From Deinococcota bacterium (lineage in GTDB: Bacteria > Deinococcota > Deinococci > Deinococcales > Trueperaceae), in the NCBI GenBank assembly GCA_963170125.1, contig CAUJFI010000052.1:21764-85763 (forward strand): 64,000 nt of DNA, read 5' to 3'. The notes beneath the pieces were generated by a model that saw nothing but the letters and a program-made list of their open reading frames with translations, searched no databases and was not told the DNA's origin. Positions 16,502 to 25,506 of the stretch are shown here, one piece after another. The first letter of the stretch is position 1. Each line of letters starts with the position of its first letter. A program made the translations under genes and the position numbers.

Positions 16502-17274
16502 GCCTGACTCCTCTCGTCGCTCATGTTGGCGGGGCCTTCCGACGCCCCGGACGTCAGCTCCTGGGCGCCGTGTTCGACGCACGCCTCTAGCGTCGCGCGG
16601 ATCATGTCCAGGATGGCGGCGTCCAGGACGCTCGGCTCGACGAAGGTGGCGTCCCCGATGCGGTTGCTCGCCACCAGCATGCAGCCGGTGCGCACGTCGC
16701 GCAGCTTGCCGAGGAGGAAGAGGGCGGACGCCTCCATCTCGAGCGCCAGCACGCCCTTGGCCGCCAGGGCGGGCACGGCTTGGGGCGTCACGGCGTAGAA
16801 CGCGTCGTCGGTCTGGATGAGCCCCACGTGCGCCTTGCGCTTCAGCCGGCCGGCGCTCTGCGCCAGGGCCCGCGTGAGCCCGAAGTCCGCCACGGTGGAG
16901 TAGGCCGCGCCTCCGAGGTACTGGCGCGTGGTGCCGTCGTTCGGGACGCTGGCCGAGGCCACGATCAGGTCGCCCGGTGCGATCCCCGGCCCCACCACGC
17001 CGCTCGTGCCGATCCGCACGAGCGTCTTCGCGCCCAGGCGCACGAGCTCCTCGACGACGATGGCGAGGCTGGGGCAGCCCATGCCCGTCGCTTGCACGCT
17101 CACGGGCACACCCCGGTAGGTGCCGGTGTAGCCGTAGAGGTGACGGTACGCGTTGTAGCGCTCCGGGCCCTCGAGGAAGCGCTCGGCCACCAACGTGGCG
17201 CGGTCCGGGTCGCCGGGAAGGAGCACGATGGGAGCCAAGCTGCCTTCGGTCGCTCGCACATGGAGTTGCGTCAT
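16498..17274 (-). CDS. Purine-nucleoside/uridine phosphorylase family (PNP_UDP_1)
   Basis: 258 residues, hexameric phosphorylase family. VLLPGDPDRATLVAERF (phosphate loop), TGMGCPSLAIVVEEL, VRIGTSGVVGPGIAPGDL and LALEMEASALFLLG (ribose/base pocket Glu-Met-Glu) are all present. Salvages nucleosides; purine versus uridine specificity is not decided. The ATG at 17274 is preceded by GTGAGGACG; an upstream ATG at 17313 is less likely. First gene of the operon with the acyl-CoA dehydrogenase. Confidence 0.9.
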   Translation of the reverse strand: MTQLHVRATEGSLAPIVLLPGDPDRATLVAERFLEGPERYNAYRHLYGYTGTYRGVPVSVQATGMGCPSLAIVVEELVRLGAKTLVRIGTSGVVGPGIAPGDLIVASASVPNDGTTRQYLGGAAYSTVADFGLTRALAQSAGRLKRKAHVGLIQTDDAFYAVTPQAVPALAAKGVLALEMEASALFLLGKLRDVRTGCMLVASNRIGDATFVEPSVLDAAILDMIRATLEACVEHGAQELTSGASEGPANMSDERSQA

Positions 17275-17353
17275 CGTCCTCACGATACCAGCCGACCACA
17301 TATGAACAGCCATACGGAGCGCGCGCGGGGACGGGTGCTAGAGTGCCGCCGGT

Positions 17354-17746
17354 ATGGCGAACCTCGAGGACGTCCTGGCGGGTCTCTGGGCGCAGCTGCC
17401 CGGCTGCCGCGTGGCCGCTGTCGTCGGCATGGACGGGCTCCTCGTCGAGCGCCATCCGTCCGTGGCCGTCGGTGCTGCCCTCGGCTCGGCGCCGGGCGGC
17501 GACGAGCTGGAGTACCTGGCGGCGGACCTGACCACCGCCTTCACGCTCGTCGGTGGCGAGCTGAGCAAGCAGTTGGGCTCGCGCGTCGACGAGCTCGTGG
17601 CGCTCGGCGAGTCGGGCGGCTACCTGGCGAGGCGCGTGGACGCCAACCTCTTCCTCTTCGTCGTGGTCGGCGCGACGGCCGACCTGGGCGTGGTGAGGAG
17701 CTCCGTCGCCGGTGTCTGCGAGCAGCTCGCCGCGGAGTTCGCGTGA
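17354..17746 (+). CDS. Roadblock/LC7-domain protein
   Basis: 130 residues with the Roadblock fold pattern: LPGCRVAAVVGMDGLLVERH early, an amphipathic middle helix, and ANLFLFVVVGATADLGVVRSSV at the end. Such proteins act as GTPase-activating or scaffolding partners of small GTPases such as MglA, but no GTPase gene is in this window. It overlaps the next Roadblock gene by 4 nt (GTGA), so the two may form a heterodimer. TAGAGT lies 9 nt before the ATG. Confidence 0.8.
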   Translation: MANLEDVLAGLWAQLPGCRVAAVVGMDGLLVERHPSVAVGAALGSAPGGDELEYLAADLTTAFTLVGGELSKQLGSRVDELVALGESGGYLARRVDANLFLFVVVGATADLGVVRSSVAGVCEQLAAEFA

Positions 17747-18207
17747 GCGGTTCGCTCGTGGATGCCGAGCGCGTCGACGAGGCCGACCGGTCGGACGCGG
17801 CCAACGGCGCGGCGCCGGCCTTCGAGGCGTTGCTCGACGAGCTCCTGGCGGTGCGCGGCGCCACCGTGGCCGCCGTCGCCGACGGTGGCGGGGTCGTGTT
17901 GGCGGCGCGCGCCGCCGACGAGGCGGCACTGCTACGCACCACGGACGTGGTGACGAGCGCACTAGCTGCCGCCGCCGCCCTGACCGGGCTCCTCGAGGAC
18001 GGGGCGGTCGGAGGGGCCGGTCGTTCGGCAGTCGCGGCACCTCGGCAGGTCATGGTGAACCTGGACGATGGCCCCATCCTGTTGGCCCCCCTAACGGCGA
18101 GCGACCACGTCCTCGTCCTCGCCCTCGCCTCCGAAGCCGACATCGGCCGGGCGCGCTTCGCCCTCAAGGGCATCCTGGCCAGGTCGGCCAAGGCGTCGGG
18201 CGCCTGA
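17743..18207 (+). CDS. Second Roadblock/LC7-like protein
   Basis: 154 residues, GTG start overlapping the previous stop. About 25 acidic N-terminal residues precede a Roadblock-like core: LLAVRGATVAAVADGGGVVLAAR, LLAPLTASDHVLVLALASEADIGRARFALKG. It is shorter and more diverged than its neighbour, and the gene pair with coupled translation suggests an obligate partner. Function unknown beyond a likely role in small-GTPase signalling or polarity. Confidence 0.75.
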   Translation: MSGSLVDAERVDEADRSDAANGAAPAFEALLDELLAVRGATVAAVADGGGVVLAARAADEAALLRTTDVVTSALAAAAALTGLLEDGAVGGAGRSAVAAPRQVMVNLDDGPILLAPLTASDHVLVLALASEADIGRARFALKGILARSAKASGA

Positions 18208-18243
18208 CTCGGGTACGCGGCCCGGCTTGAGTACGCTGGTCGC

Positions 18244-18552
18244 GTGAACCCCATCAAGTTCGAGATTGACAAGGAGACGGCCCGCGGCAGGCCGACCAAC
18301 GGCGCCGTGATCGCGCACACGCCGGACGAGTTCCTCCTCGACTTCGTCCTGGTCGTGCCAGGCCAGCAGCCGGTCGTCACGGCCAGGCTAGTGTCGAGCC
18401 CGCGCCACGCCAAGGCGTTGCTGCGTAGCCTCGAGGACAACATCCGGCGCTACGAGGCGCGCTTCGGCGCGATCCCGGAGCCGGTGGCGCCCAAGGAGGG
18501 CGTCGCCCGCGCCGTCGCGCCAGGCGGCGACGGGGGCGAAGACCCCAACTGA
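18244..18552 (+). CDS. DUF3467-family protein
   Basis: 102 residues. The core FLLDFVLVVPGQQPVVTARLV followed by SPRHAKALLRSLEDNIRRYEARFG matches the small DUF3467 family of unknown function; a Gly/Asp-rich tail follows. The GTG start at 18244 sits 6 nt after TACGCT (18232-18237), a leaderless promoter arrangement. Confidence 0.85.
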   Translation: MNPIKFEIDKETARGRPTNGAVIAHTPDEFLLDFVLVVPGQQPVVTARLVSSPRHAKALLRSLEDNIRRYEARFGAIPEPVAPKEGVARAVAPGGDGGEDPN

Positions 18553-18615
18553 GCGGCTCGGCCGCCTGTCACGTCGGCTACGCGCACGCGCGGGAGCCGA
18601 TGGTGTCATGGCCGC

Positions 18616-19245
18616 ATGTTGGAGCGCGTCACCGTCTACTTCGACTACGTCTGCCCCTACTCCTGGCGCGCGGCCGAGCTCTTCGACATGATCGCCGGAC
18701 CGCTGGCCCTCGACGTGCGTTGGGAGCACTTCTCGTTGTTCCAGAACGAGCACGGTCAGGGGACGACGAAGCCGGACGCCTGGCAGCTCTGGAACGAGCG
18801 CATCGACGAGACGGACGGCTACGGTTGCAAGGGCCTGCTGCCGTTCCTCGCCTCGCTGGCGGCGCGCAAGCAGGGGCGGGAGGCGCACGCGGCGTTCCGC
18901 CTTGCGCTCCAGCGTGCCAACCACCGGCGCTTCCAACCGTTCACCGCCGGCACCGTCACGGCGGTCGCCGAGGCCGTCGGGCTCGACGTGCCACGCTTCC
19001 AGCACGAGCTACACAACCCGGAGGCGCGTACGGTGCTGGCGCAGGAGCACATGCGGGCGCTCTCCCGCGACGTCTTCGGCACCCCGACCGTGGTGTTCCC
19101 GGGCGGGCAGGCGGCCTACCTGAGGTTGCAGGAGCTGCCCACCGGCGTCGAGGAGGCGGTCGAACTCTTCCAGGACGTTCGGCGGCTCATGGAGCGCTAC
19201 CCTTACCTCCACACGGTGCGGCGCCCGCGGGCTAAAGGCAACTGA
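18616..19245 (+). CDS. DsbA-family thioredoxin-fold oxidoreductase (FrnE/2-hydroxychromene-isomerase-like)
   Basis: 209 residues. VTVYFDYVCPYSWRAAELFD at the start has CPYS rather than CxxC, as in the FrnE and GST-kappa-like branch, and FGTPTVVFPGG contains the cis-Pro. No signal peptide, so cytosolic. FrnE-like proteins of Deinococcus are linked to stress tolerance, but this assignment is at family level only. Confidence 0.85.
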   Translation: MLERVTVYFDYVCPYSWRAAELFDMIAGPLALDVRWEHFSLFQNEHGQGTTKPDAWQLWNERIDETDGYGCKGLLPFLASLAARKQGREAHAAFRLALQRANHRRFQPFTAGTVTAVAEAVGLDVPRFQHELHNPEARTVLAQEHMRALSRDVFGTPTVVFPGGQAAYLRLQELPTGVEEAVELFQDVRRLMERYPYLHTVRRPRAKGN

Positions 19246-19290
19246 GGCGACGGCGGCCTCAAACGGCCCCGAGCAAGGTAGACTCTTGGC

Positions 19291-20058
19291 GTGCGCCTCG
19301 GTCATAACGTGGGTCACGGGTCCGATGTCGGACGCGTAAGGCCTTTCAACGAGGACTTCCACCGCGTCTGGCAGTTCCCCATGGACGGGGGCGACCTGAC
19401 GCTCCTGGCGGTCGCCGACGGCATGGGTGGCGCCGCCGCTGGCGAGGTAGCGAGCAAGCTCGCCATGGAGGTGCTCGACGAGTCGTTCTCCCGTTACGTC
19501 GAAGAGGTGCGCTCGCGCCGGCCCGTCGTCGGGATCCAGAGCCTGATCGACAAGGCCATGCGCCTGGCCAACCGCCGCGTGTACGGCGAGGCCATCAGGC
19601 AGTCGGGCCGGCGCGGCATGGGCAGCACGCTGACGTGCGTCGCGATCCGCAAGCGGAAGGCTTACATGGGCCACGTCGGCGACTCGCGCGCGTTCCTCGT
19701 GCGCGGCAGCAAGATCTACCAGCTCACCAAGGACCACTCCTGGGTCGAGGAGCAGGTCGAGAAGGGCCTCTTGAACGAGGAGGAGGCGGAGAACCACGAG
19801 TGGCGCAACCTGATCACGCGCGTGCTCGGCACGCGGCAGCAGGTCGCGCCTGACGTCGCCGAGCTGGACGTGCAGGCGGGCGACGTCTTCCTCCTCTCGA
19901 CCGACGGGCTCCACGGCCTCGTCTCACCCGAGGAGATGCTCGCCGAGATCCAGGAGAACTCCGACAGGCAGCTGAACGTCGAGGTGCTCCTCGCGCAAGC
20001 CAACGAGCGCGGCGGCCCGGATAACATCACGGTAGTGATCTTCGAGGTGGACACGTGA
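19291..20058 (+). CDS. PP2C-type protein serine/threonine phosphatase
   Basis: 255 residues. RPFNEDFHRVW and LAVADGMGGAAAGEVAS hold the metal-binding Asp residues; MGSTLTCVAI, HVGDSRAFLVRG and GGPDNITVVIFEV complete the family motifs. The GTG start lies 6 nt after TAGACT (19279-19284). The neighbouring Ser/Thr kinase starts 17 nt after its stop, the classic phosphatase-kinase pair, so it probably reverses that kinase. Confidence 0.95.
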   Translation: MRLGHNVGHGSDVGRVRPFNEDFHRVWQFPMDGGDLTLLAVADGMGGAAAGEVASKLAMEVLDESFSRYVEEVRSRRPVVGIQSLIDKAMRLANRRVYGEAIRQSGRRGMGSTLTCVAIRKRKAYMGHVGDSRAFLVRGSKIYQLTKDHSWVEEQVEKGLLNEEEAENHEWRNLITRVLGTRQQVAPDVAELDVQAGDVFLLSTDGLHGLVSPEEMLAEIQENSDRQLNVEVLLAQANERGGPDNITVVIFEVDT

Positions 20059-20074
20059 CCTGCGGGGCGAGCTC

Positions 20075-22138
20075 GTGATCCTGTTATGGGCCGTCGGCGC
20101 CGTACTCGTGGCGCTGCTGTTCCGTGCACCCGTCTGGCTACTCGGCGTGCTCCTCACGATCGCGGTCGTACTCACCGGCGGCGTGCTGTGGCTCGGAGGC
20201 GCGGAACGCGCCATCACGCCGCTCGTCCTGACCGTCCTCGCGCTCGGGCTGCTCGTGCCTGCCACGGTCCAGGTGGCGAGGAGCAACCGCGTGGCACCGG
20301 CCCGGCGCGGACCGCGGCGGGCCGCGGAGGCCAAGGCGGCGGCCGGCGGCGGCCAGCAGCAGCAGTTCGACGCGGCAGACGTGCCGGGGTACACGCTCCT
20401 CGAGAAGGTCGGCTCCGGCGGCATGGCGAGCGTCTACCGCGCGAGGCGCGTCAGCGACGGCCAGATCGTCGCCCTCAAGATCCCTATGGAGCAGTACGTG
20501 GCGGACGCCAAGTTCATCCGCCGCTTCCACCGCGAGGCGGAGGTCGCCCAGCGCCTCAACCACACGAACATCGTGCGCACCGTCGAGCACGGCGCCGTCG
20601 GCGTCCAGCACTACATGGTCATGGAGTACGTCGACGGGCGTTCCCTCGAGGGGTACATCGAGGGCCACGAGCTCGACATCCACCTGTCCGTCGAGATCAT
20701 GCAGCGCGTCGTGCGCGCCCTGCAGCACATCCACTCGGCGGGCATCATCCACCGGGACATCAAGCCGGCCAACGTGATGATCACGCGAGGCGGCATCAAG
20801 CCGTCTGGCAGCGGACACCCGGAAGGCGGGCGGCTCAAGCCGGACGCGGTCAAGCTCATGGACTTCGGCATCGCGGGTGGCAAGGTCCTCTCGCGCCTCA
20901 CGATGACCGGCGCGCGCGTCGGCACGCCCGTGTACATGTCCCCGGAGCAGGCACGCGGCCTGAAGATCGACCACCGTTCCGACATCTACTCGCTCGGGCT
21001 CGTGTTCTACGAGATGCTGACGGGCCAGACCGCCTTCAAGGGCGGCTACGAGGCCATCGTCCACCAGCAGATCTTCCAGACGCCCCCGCCGCCGCGCCAG
21101 GTCGACCTGCGCATCCCGAAGGCGCTCGACCAGCTCGTCATGCGCATGATCGCGAAGGACCCCGACGAACGCCCGACCCTCGACGAGGTCTACGACACGC
21201 TCGAGACGGTCGACCTCGAGGCCGACGAGACGGCCAACCTGCCCACGCGCCTCCTCGTCACCGTCAGCGCGCGCCAAGGCGTGCTGCGCATCCTCGACCC
21301 GGAAGGGAACCTGCACGCGTCCATCGGCGACATCGGGGTCGGGCCGAGCAACTTCTCCGCCGCGCCCCTCTCCGTGAGCGTCGACTCTGGCGGCGACCTC
21401 TTCGCGGCCATCTTCGAGTACCGCGTCGGACAACAGAGCCATCGCATGATCCACAAGCTGGCGCCGGACGGCAGCGTCAAGGCGTCGTTCGGACCGTACG
21501 GCATGCAGCCGGGCGAGTTCCTCTACCCGGTGGCGCTCGCGGTGGCCCCCGACGACACGGTGTACGTGCTTGACAGCGAGACGCACCTCGTCTCGCGCTT
21601 CACGAACGACGGCCGGCACCTGGCGAGCTTCGGGGGGCGCGGCAACGGCCACGGCATGTTCAACGACCCGCGCGACGTCATGGTCGACGTGCGCGGGAAC
21701 GTCTACGTCCTCGACTACGGCAACCGCCAGGTGCAGCGCTTGAGCGCCGACGGCGAGTACCAGACGCGTTGGGCGTTCAAGGTCTCCGCCGACCAACCGG
21801 GCCTGCGGCTCCTGGACGGCATGACCGTTGATCGCGACTGCAACGTCTACGTCTCGGACGCGAGCGCTGGCAAGATCCGCAAGGTCACGTCGGATGGGAA
21901 GGTCGGCGTGTCGTTCACGCTCGACGCCCGCCAGGGCGAGGCGACGGACGCGCTCGTCGACCTGGGGGTAGACGACTCCGGTTACCTGTACGCCGGCCGG
22001 CGCGGCGGACACCTCATCCGCAAGTACGACCCGGCCGGACGCCTCCTCGAGACGTTCGAGACCTACGCGCCGATGGTGACGATGGTCGTAGACGTGCGTG
22101 AACCGTCGCGTGAGCCTATCTCCACGCTCGTCGGCTGA
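20075..22138 (+). CDS. Membrane Ser/Thr protein kinase with C-terminal NHL-like repeats
   Basis: 687 residues. Two hydrophobic helices (about residues 3-65), a Gln/Ala linker, then a Hanks-type kinase: Gly loop from G113 (GSGGMASVY), Lys135 in ALKIP, Asp228 in IHRDIKPANVM, Asp263 in DFGIAGG, and GTPVYMSPEQARG. From about residue 390 to the end is a beta-propeller-like series of NHL repeats (VDSGGDLFAAIFEY, VAPDDTVYVLD, VDVRGNVYVLDYGNRQVQRL, VDRDCNVYVSDASAGKIRK). Unlike PknB/PknD the membrane segments are N-terminal, so the NHL domain seems to lie in the cytosol with the kinase. GTG start. Confidence 0.93.
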   Translation: MILLWAVGAVLVALLFRAPVWLLGVLLTIAVVLTGGVLWLGGAERAITPLVLTVLALGLLVPATVQVARSNRVAPARRGPRRAAEAKAAAGGGQQQQFDAADVPGYTLLEKVGSGGMASVYRARRVSDGQIVALKIPMEQYVADAKFIRRFHREAEVAQRLNHTNIVRTVEHGAVGVQHYMVMEYVDGRSLEGYIEGHELDIHLSVEIMQRVVRALQHIHSAGIIHRDIKPANVMITRGGIKPSGSGHPEGGRLKPDAVKLMDFGIAGGKVLSRLTMTGARVGTPVYMSPEQARGLKIDHRSDIYSLGLVFYEMLTGQTAFKGGYEAIVHQQIFQTPPPPRQVDLRIPKALDQLVMRMIAKDPDERPTLDEVYDTLETVDLEADETANLPTRLLVTVSARQGVLRILDPEGNLHASIGDIGVGPSNFSAAPLSVSVDSGGDLFAAIFEYRVGQQSHRMIHKLAPDGSVKASFGPYGMQPGEFLYPVALAVAPDDTVYVLDSETHLVSRFTNDGRHLASFGGRGNGHGMFNDPRDVMVDVRGNVYVLDYGNRQVQRLSADGEYQTRWAFKVSADQPGLRLLDGMTVDRDCNVYVSDASAGKIRKVTSDGKVGVSFTLDARQGEATDALVDLGVDDSGYLYAGRRGGHLIRKYDPAGRLLETFETYAPMVTMVVDVREPSREPISTLVG

Positions 22139-22207
22139 GGGGTAGCGTGGCTCGCCGGGCCTCGGCGCTCGCCGGGGTCGGCCTGGTCGGCAGAGACGGT
22201 CGGTGGG

Positions 22208-22840
22208 CTACAGGCCCGGTATGAGGCCGATGATGTCCGAGAACAGCCGGTCGAAGAAGGACATCACGCGCCCGATGGCGCCGGTGGCGTTCAGCACGAA
22301 GAAGAAGACCATGAACCCTAGGATCCCGAACTGGGCGACCTGCATGATCACGCGACGCACGTCCGGATGGCCCCAGGCCAGTGCGGCCCTACCCATGTCC
22401 AGCGGCAGGATCGGGACGAGGTTGATGACGGCGTGGAGCAGGGCGTAGTTGGCGGCCACCTCGAAGGAGAGGTAGAGCACCGAGCTGCCGAGGCTCCTGA
22501 ACACGGCGGCGACGAGGAGACTGATGAACGCGACGGCCAGGTACGAGCCGATGCCGGCCAGCCACACCCAGGCCTCGCCGCGCCCGCGGCCGCGGTAGTT
22601 GCGGGAGTTGACGGGCACCGCGCGCGGCCAGCCGAAGCCGAGGAGCAGGAGGAAGAGCACGCCGAACGGATCGAGCTGCCGCTGTGGCTCGAAGGCGGCG
22701 AAGCCGGCGAGGCGGGGGCTGCGATCGCCGAGGCGTTCGGCGACCAGCGCCTGGACGATGTTGTGGAAGATCAACGCCATGACCATGACGATGGCCGCGA
22801 TGACGAGGACAGTCGGTTCGCTTACGAGCCTGAGGAACAT
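22208..22840 (-). CDS. Site-2-protease-like (M50) membrane protein with a degenerate active site
   Basis: 210 residues, about five to six hydrophobic segments. It aligns by eye with short M50B proteases: LAGFAAFEPQRQLDPFG, GFGWPRAVPVN, and NLVPILPLDMGRAALAW with the third metal Asp. The HExxH helix, however, reads FHNIVQALVAERLGD, so the catalytic Glu and second His are Asn and Gln. Probably proteolytically inactive. It starts 4 bp after the stop of the DHH-CBS-CCA gene and is surely co-transcribed. Confidence 0.85.
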   Translation of the reverse strand: MFLRLVSEPTVLVIAAIVMVMALIFHNIVQALVAERLGDRSPRLAGFAAFEPQRQLDPFGVLFLLLLGFGWPRAVPVNSRNYRGRGRGEAWVWLAGIGSYLAVAFISLLVAAVFRSLGSSVLYLSFEVAANYALLHAVINLVPILPLDMGRAALAWGHPDVRRVIMQVAQFGILGFMVFFFVLNATGAIGRVMSFFDRLFSDIIGLIPGL

Positions 22841-22844
22841 CCGC

Positions 22845-25430
22845 CTACTCCGGGCCGCCCGGTTCGCCTGCTGCGATGAGCCGTTCGGCGAGGGCGAGTT
22901 CGTCTTCGAATGTGGTCACCGTTCGTTCCGCCCTGGCGCGGGCGACCTCTTCGAGCACGTGCCCGACGCGAGGTCCGGGCTGCAGCCCCAAAGCTACCAC
23001 ATCGCTTCCGCGCAGCCGCCTCGGGGGCGGGCCTTGTTCGATGCGCTCCAGCCTGATGGCGAGCTCGGCGTCTACGACGCGTAGGAGCATGCGAGCGGGT
23101 GCGTCGAGCTCCTCAAGCTCCTCGTCGCGCAGGGCCTCCGGTCGGCCAGCGAACGTCGGGCGCTGGCTCGGGTCGATGAGCCGGTGGAGCTTCGCCACCG
23201 CGATGAGGTGGCGCCGTGGCCAGTTGAACGCGTCGACGTGCGCTTCCAGCGCGGGGGTGGGCACGCCGAGGAAGAGGGCGAGGAGGTAGGCCTCGCCCGG
23301 CACCGCGCCGGACTCGCGAAGCGCGTCGAGGCCCGCGCTGAGCTCGAGCGGGTCGAGGCGGCCTTCCACCCTGGGCAGCCCGAACATCTCCTGGAGGGCG
23401 TTCAGCTCGCTCAGCACGCGCAGCGCCGGCGTCACGCGCGGCTCTTCGAAGGTCAGTTCCAGCTCCGCGCGCAGACGGGCGTGGCTCACGTTGGCGAGGA
23501 ACCTGCGTTCGAGCGCGGCCCGCGCCTGCGCCAGCGTGTTCGGTTCGAACCGGAACCCGAGGCGTCCCGCCAGCCGCGCCCCGCGCAGGACGCGCGTCGG
23601 GTCCTCTACGAAGCTCAAGGGGTGCAGGGCCCTGAGCTGCCTGGCCGCCAGGTCGGCCGCCCCACCGAACGGGTCGAGGAGCTGGTGCGGCAGGGGCCCG
23701 AGCCTGATCGCCAGGGCGTTGACGCTGAAGTCGCGCCGCGCCAAGTCCTTACGCAAGGTCGAAGGTGTGACGGCCGGCAGTACGCCCGGCCGTGAGTACG
23801 TCTCCTCGCGGGCCGTGGCGAGGTCGAGCGTGACGCCGTCCTCCAGCGCCAGGGTGCAGGTGCCGAAATCGACGTGACACGACAACGTGCCCCCGAGCCG
23901 CGCCTGCAGCCTCGTTCCGAAGCTCTCGGCAGCCTCGCGCTCGACCACCAGGTCCAGGTCCTTGACGCCGGCGCCGAGTATGAGGTCGCGCACGGTGCCG
24001 CCTACCAGGTAGAGGGGAGACCGTGTGCCGACGCCCTCGCGCGCCGTGCCGCCCGGGCCGCCGGCGGCCACCTCGGCCGCCGCCGCGAGGACGACCTTGG
24101 CGCTGCTGGGGAGCCGCTGGAGCAACTGGTCGGCGCCGTCCGGCCCGGCACCGACGCGGTGGTTGGCCCCGATCAGGTCCGTGCGCGTGACGATGCCGAC
24201 GAGCCTGCCGCCGTCGACGATCGGGATGCGGCCGATGTTGTGCTCCAGCACGAGCGCTTCGAGCTCGCTCAAGGAGGCGGCCGGCGTGGCGCTGATGACG
24301 TCGCGGCTCATGAAGCCGCTAACTCGCGAGTCGCTGAGGCCGTGGCGGGAGGCCCGGTCGAGGTCGCGGCGCGACACGATCCCGATCACCTGCCCGGCCC
24401 CGTCGACGACCGGCATGCCGTTGTGCCCGAAGAGGAGGAGCTGATCGGCCGCCTCGGCCACCGTCGTCTCCGCCGTCACGCTGCGGACGGGGCTGCTCAT
24501 GAGGTCCTTGGCCAGGACGGCGGGCGTGGCGTTGAGCGCGAGGGCGGCCAGCGCGGCCTCGAGGGCTACCGCGGGGGTGGCGCTCGACCTACCGAAGGCG
24601 GCGCCGGGGTGACCCCCGCCGTCGACCGCCGCGCTCAGGGCCGCGGCGCAGTCGAACCGGCCGCCGGAGCGCGCGAACACGAGCGTGCGCCCCTCCATGC
24701 CGACGGCGGCCACGGCGGCATCGGCGGCGAACAGGTCGAGCAGGTCGTTGACCGTGCCGCTGATCCCGGCCACGTACTTGGGGTGGTCGAAGGCCGCGGC
24801 CGCTACGGGGCGCTGCGCGACGTGCACGAGCTCGGTGTTGGCCAGCAGCGCCTCGCGGAACGCGGTCTGGTCGGGGTCCAGGGCGCCGTGGGCGAAGCGC
24901 CTGACTAGTTGCAGGTTCGCGCCGCTGGTCAGCAGGTGCGCGGCGCCCCGGTAGTCGTCCCGCGTCGTCTGGTCGAAGGTGAGGTTGCCGGTGTCCTCGT
25001 GGATGCCGAGGAGCGCTAGGGTGGCGACGGGCGGCGGGATCGTGATGGTCGTCGCCATGAGCTCGCGGGTGAGCAAGGTGGCGGTCGAGCCCAACGGCTC
25101 GCTGATCCCGCGTGCCGCCGCGATGTTCCCCGCCGCCTGAGGGTGGTGGTCGTAGAGCGTGACGGGCACGCGACCGACGAGGGCGTCGAACGGCTTGATG
25201 CGGCCGGAGTCGTTCGTGTCGACCACGACGAGCTCGGTGACGGCTTCGACGTCGATCTGGTCGTGGGGCGTGAGGTCGAGCTCGTCCTTGTACAGGCGCA
25301 GGAACGCGCTCAACTGGCGGCTGAGGGCGCCCTGGATGGTGGCGACGGAACCCGGGTAGAGGAGCCTGGCGAGCGCCAGGCTGGCGAGCGCGTCGAAGTC
25401 GGGCTGCTCGTGGGTGACTATCAGGCGCAC
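22845..25430 (-). CDS. DHH phosphoesterase - CBS pair - tRNA nucleotidyltransferase fusion
   Basis: 861 residues. Domains in order: DHH phosphoesterase (THEQPDFDALAS, VVDTNDSG, YDHHPQAAG; about 1-290), DHHA1-type segment with GGGHPGAAFG, two CBS domains (about 305-430: DLMSSPVRSV, FMSRDVISATP), then a CCA/poly(A) polymerase head (LYLVGGTVRDLILGAGVKDLDLVV, about 475) and RNA-binding tail. This architecture is known for CC- or A-adding enzymes of deep-branching bacteria. GTG at 25430 is preferred (RLIVTHEQPDFD is the family start); GTG 25457 is possible. No Shine-Dalgarno is seen. Confidence 0.9.
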   Translation of the reverse strand: MRLIVTHEQPDFDALASLALARLLYPGSVATIQGALSRQLSAFLRLYKDELDLTPHDQIDVEAVTELVVVDTNDSGRIKPFDALVGRVPVTLYDHHPQAAGNIAAARGISEPLGSTATLLTRELMATTITIPPPVATLALLGIHEDTGNLTFDQTTRDDYRGAAHLLTSGANLQLVRRFAHGALDPDQTAFREALLANTELVHVAQRPVAAAAFDHPKYVAGISGTVNDLLDLFAADAAVAAVGMEGRTLVFARSGGRFDCAAALSAAVDGGGHPGAAFGRSSATPAVALEAALAALALNATPAVLAKDLMSSPVRSVTAETTVAEAADQLLLFGHNGMPVVDGAGQVIGIVSRRDLDRASRHGLSDSRVSGFMSRDVISATPAASLSELEALVLEHNIGRIPIVDGGRLVGIVTRTDLIGANHRVGAGPDGADQLLQRLPSSAKVVLAAAAEVAAGGPGGTAREGVGTRSPLYLVGGTVRDLILGAGVKDLDLVVEREAAESFGTRLQARLGGTLSCHVDFGTCTLALEDGVTLDLATAREETYSRPGVLPAVTPSTLRKDLARRDFSVNALAIRLGPLPHQLLDPFGGAADLAARQLRALHPLSFVEDPTRVLRGARLAGRLGFRFEPNTLAQARAALERRFLANVSHARLRAELELTFEEPRVTPALRVLSELNALQEMFGLPRVEGRLDPLELSAGLDALRESGAVPGEAYLLALFLGVPTPALEAHVDAFNWPRRHLIAVAKLHRLIDPSQRPTFAGRPEALRDEELEELDAPARMLLRVVDAELAIRLERIEQGPPPRRLRGSDVVALGLQPGPRVGHVLEEVARARAERTVTTFEDELALAERLIAAGEPGGPE

Positions 25431-25506
25431 GGGGCACCGGCTGCGAGCAGCCCGCACTTCTCGAGCGGGGGCTTAGCGGCGCAGGAGCGCGGGGCTCGCC
25501 CGCTCG

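Noticed and set aside
16502..18040. N-terminal extension of the 3-hydroxyacyl-CoA dehydrogenase frame
   Set aside because: It lies over the phosphorylase and Roadblock genes; the enzyme starts at 16501 with MKVAVVGAGTMG.
20138..22012. A 624-residue frame opposite the Ser/Thr kinase
   Set aside because: Antisense shadow of a high-GC gene; its composition mirrors the kinase codons and it matches no family.
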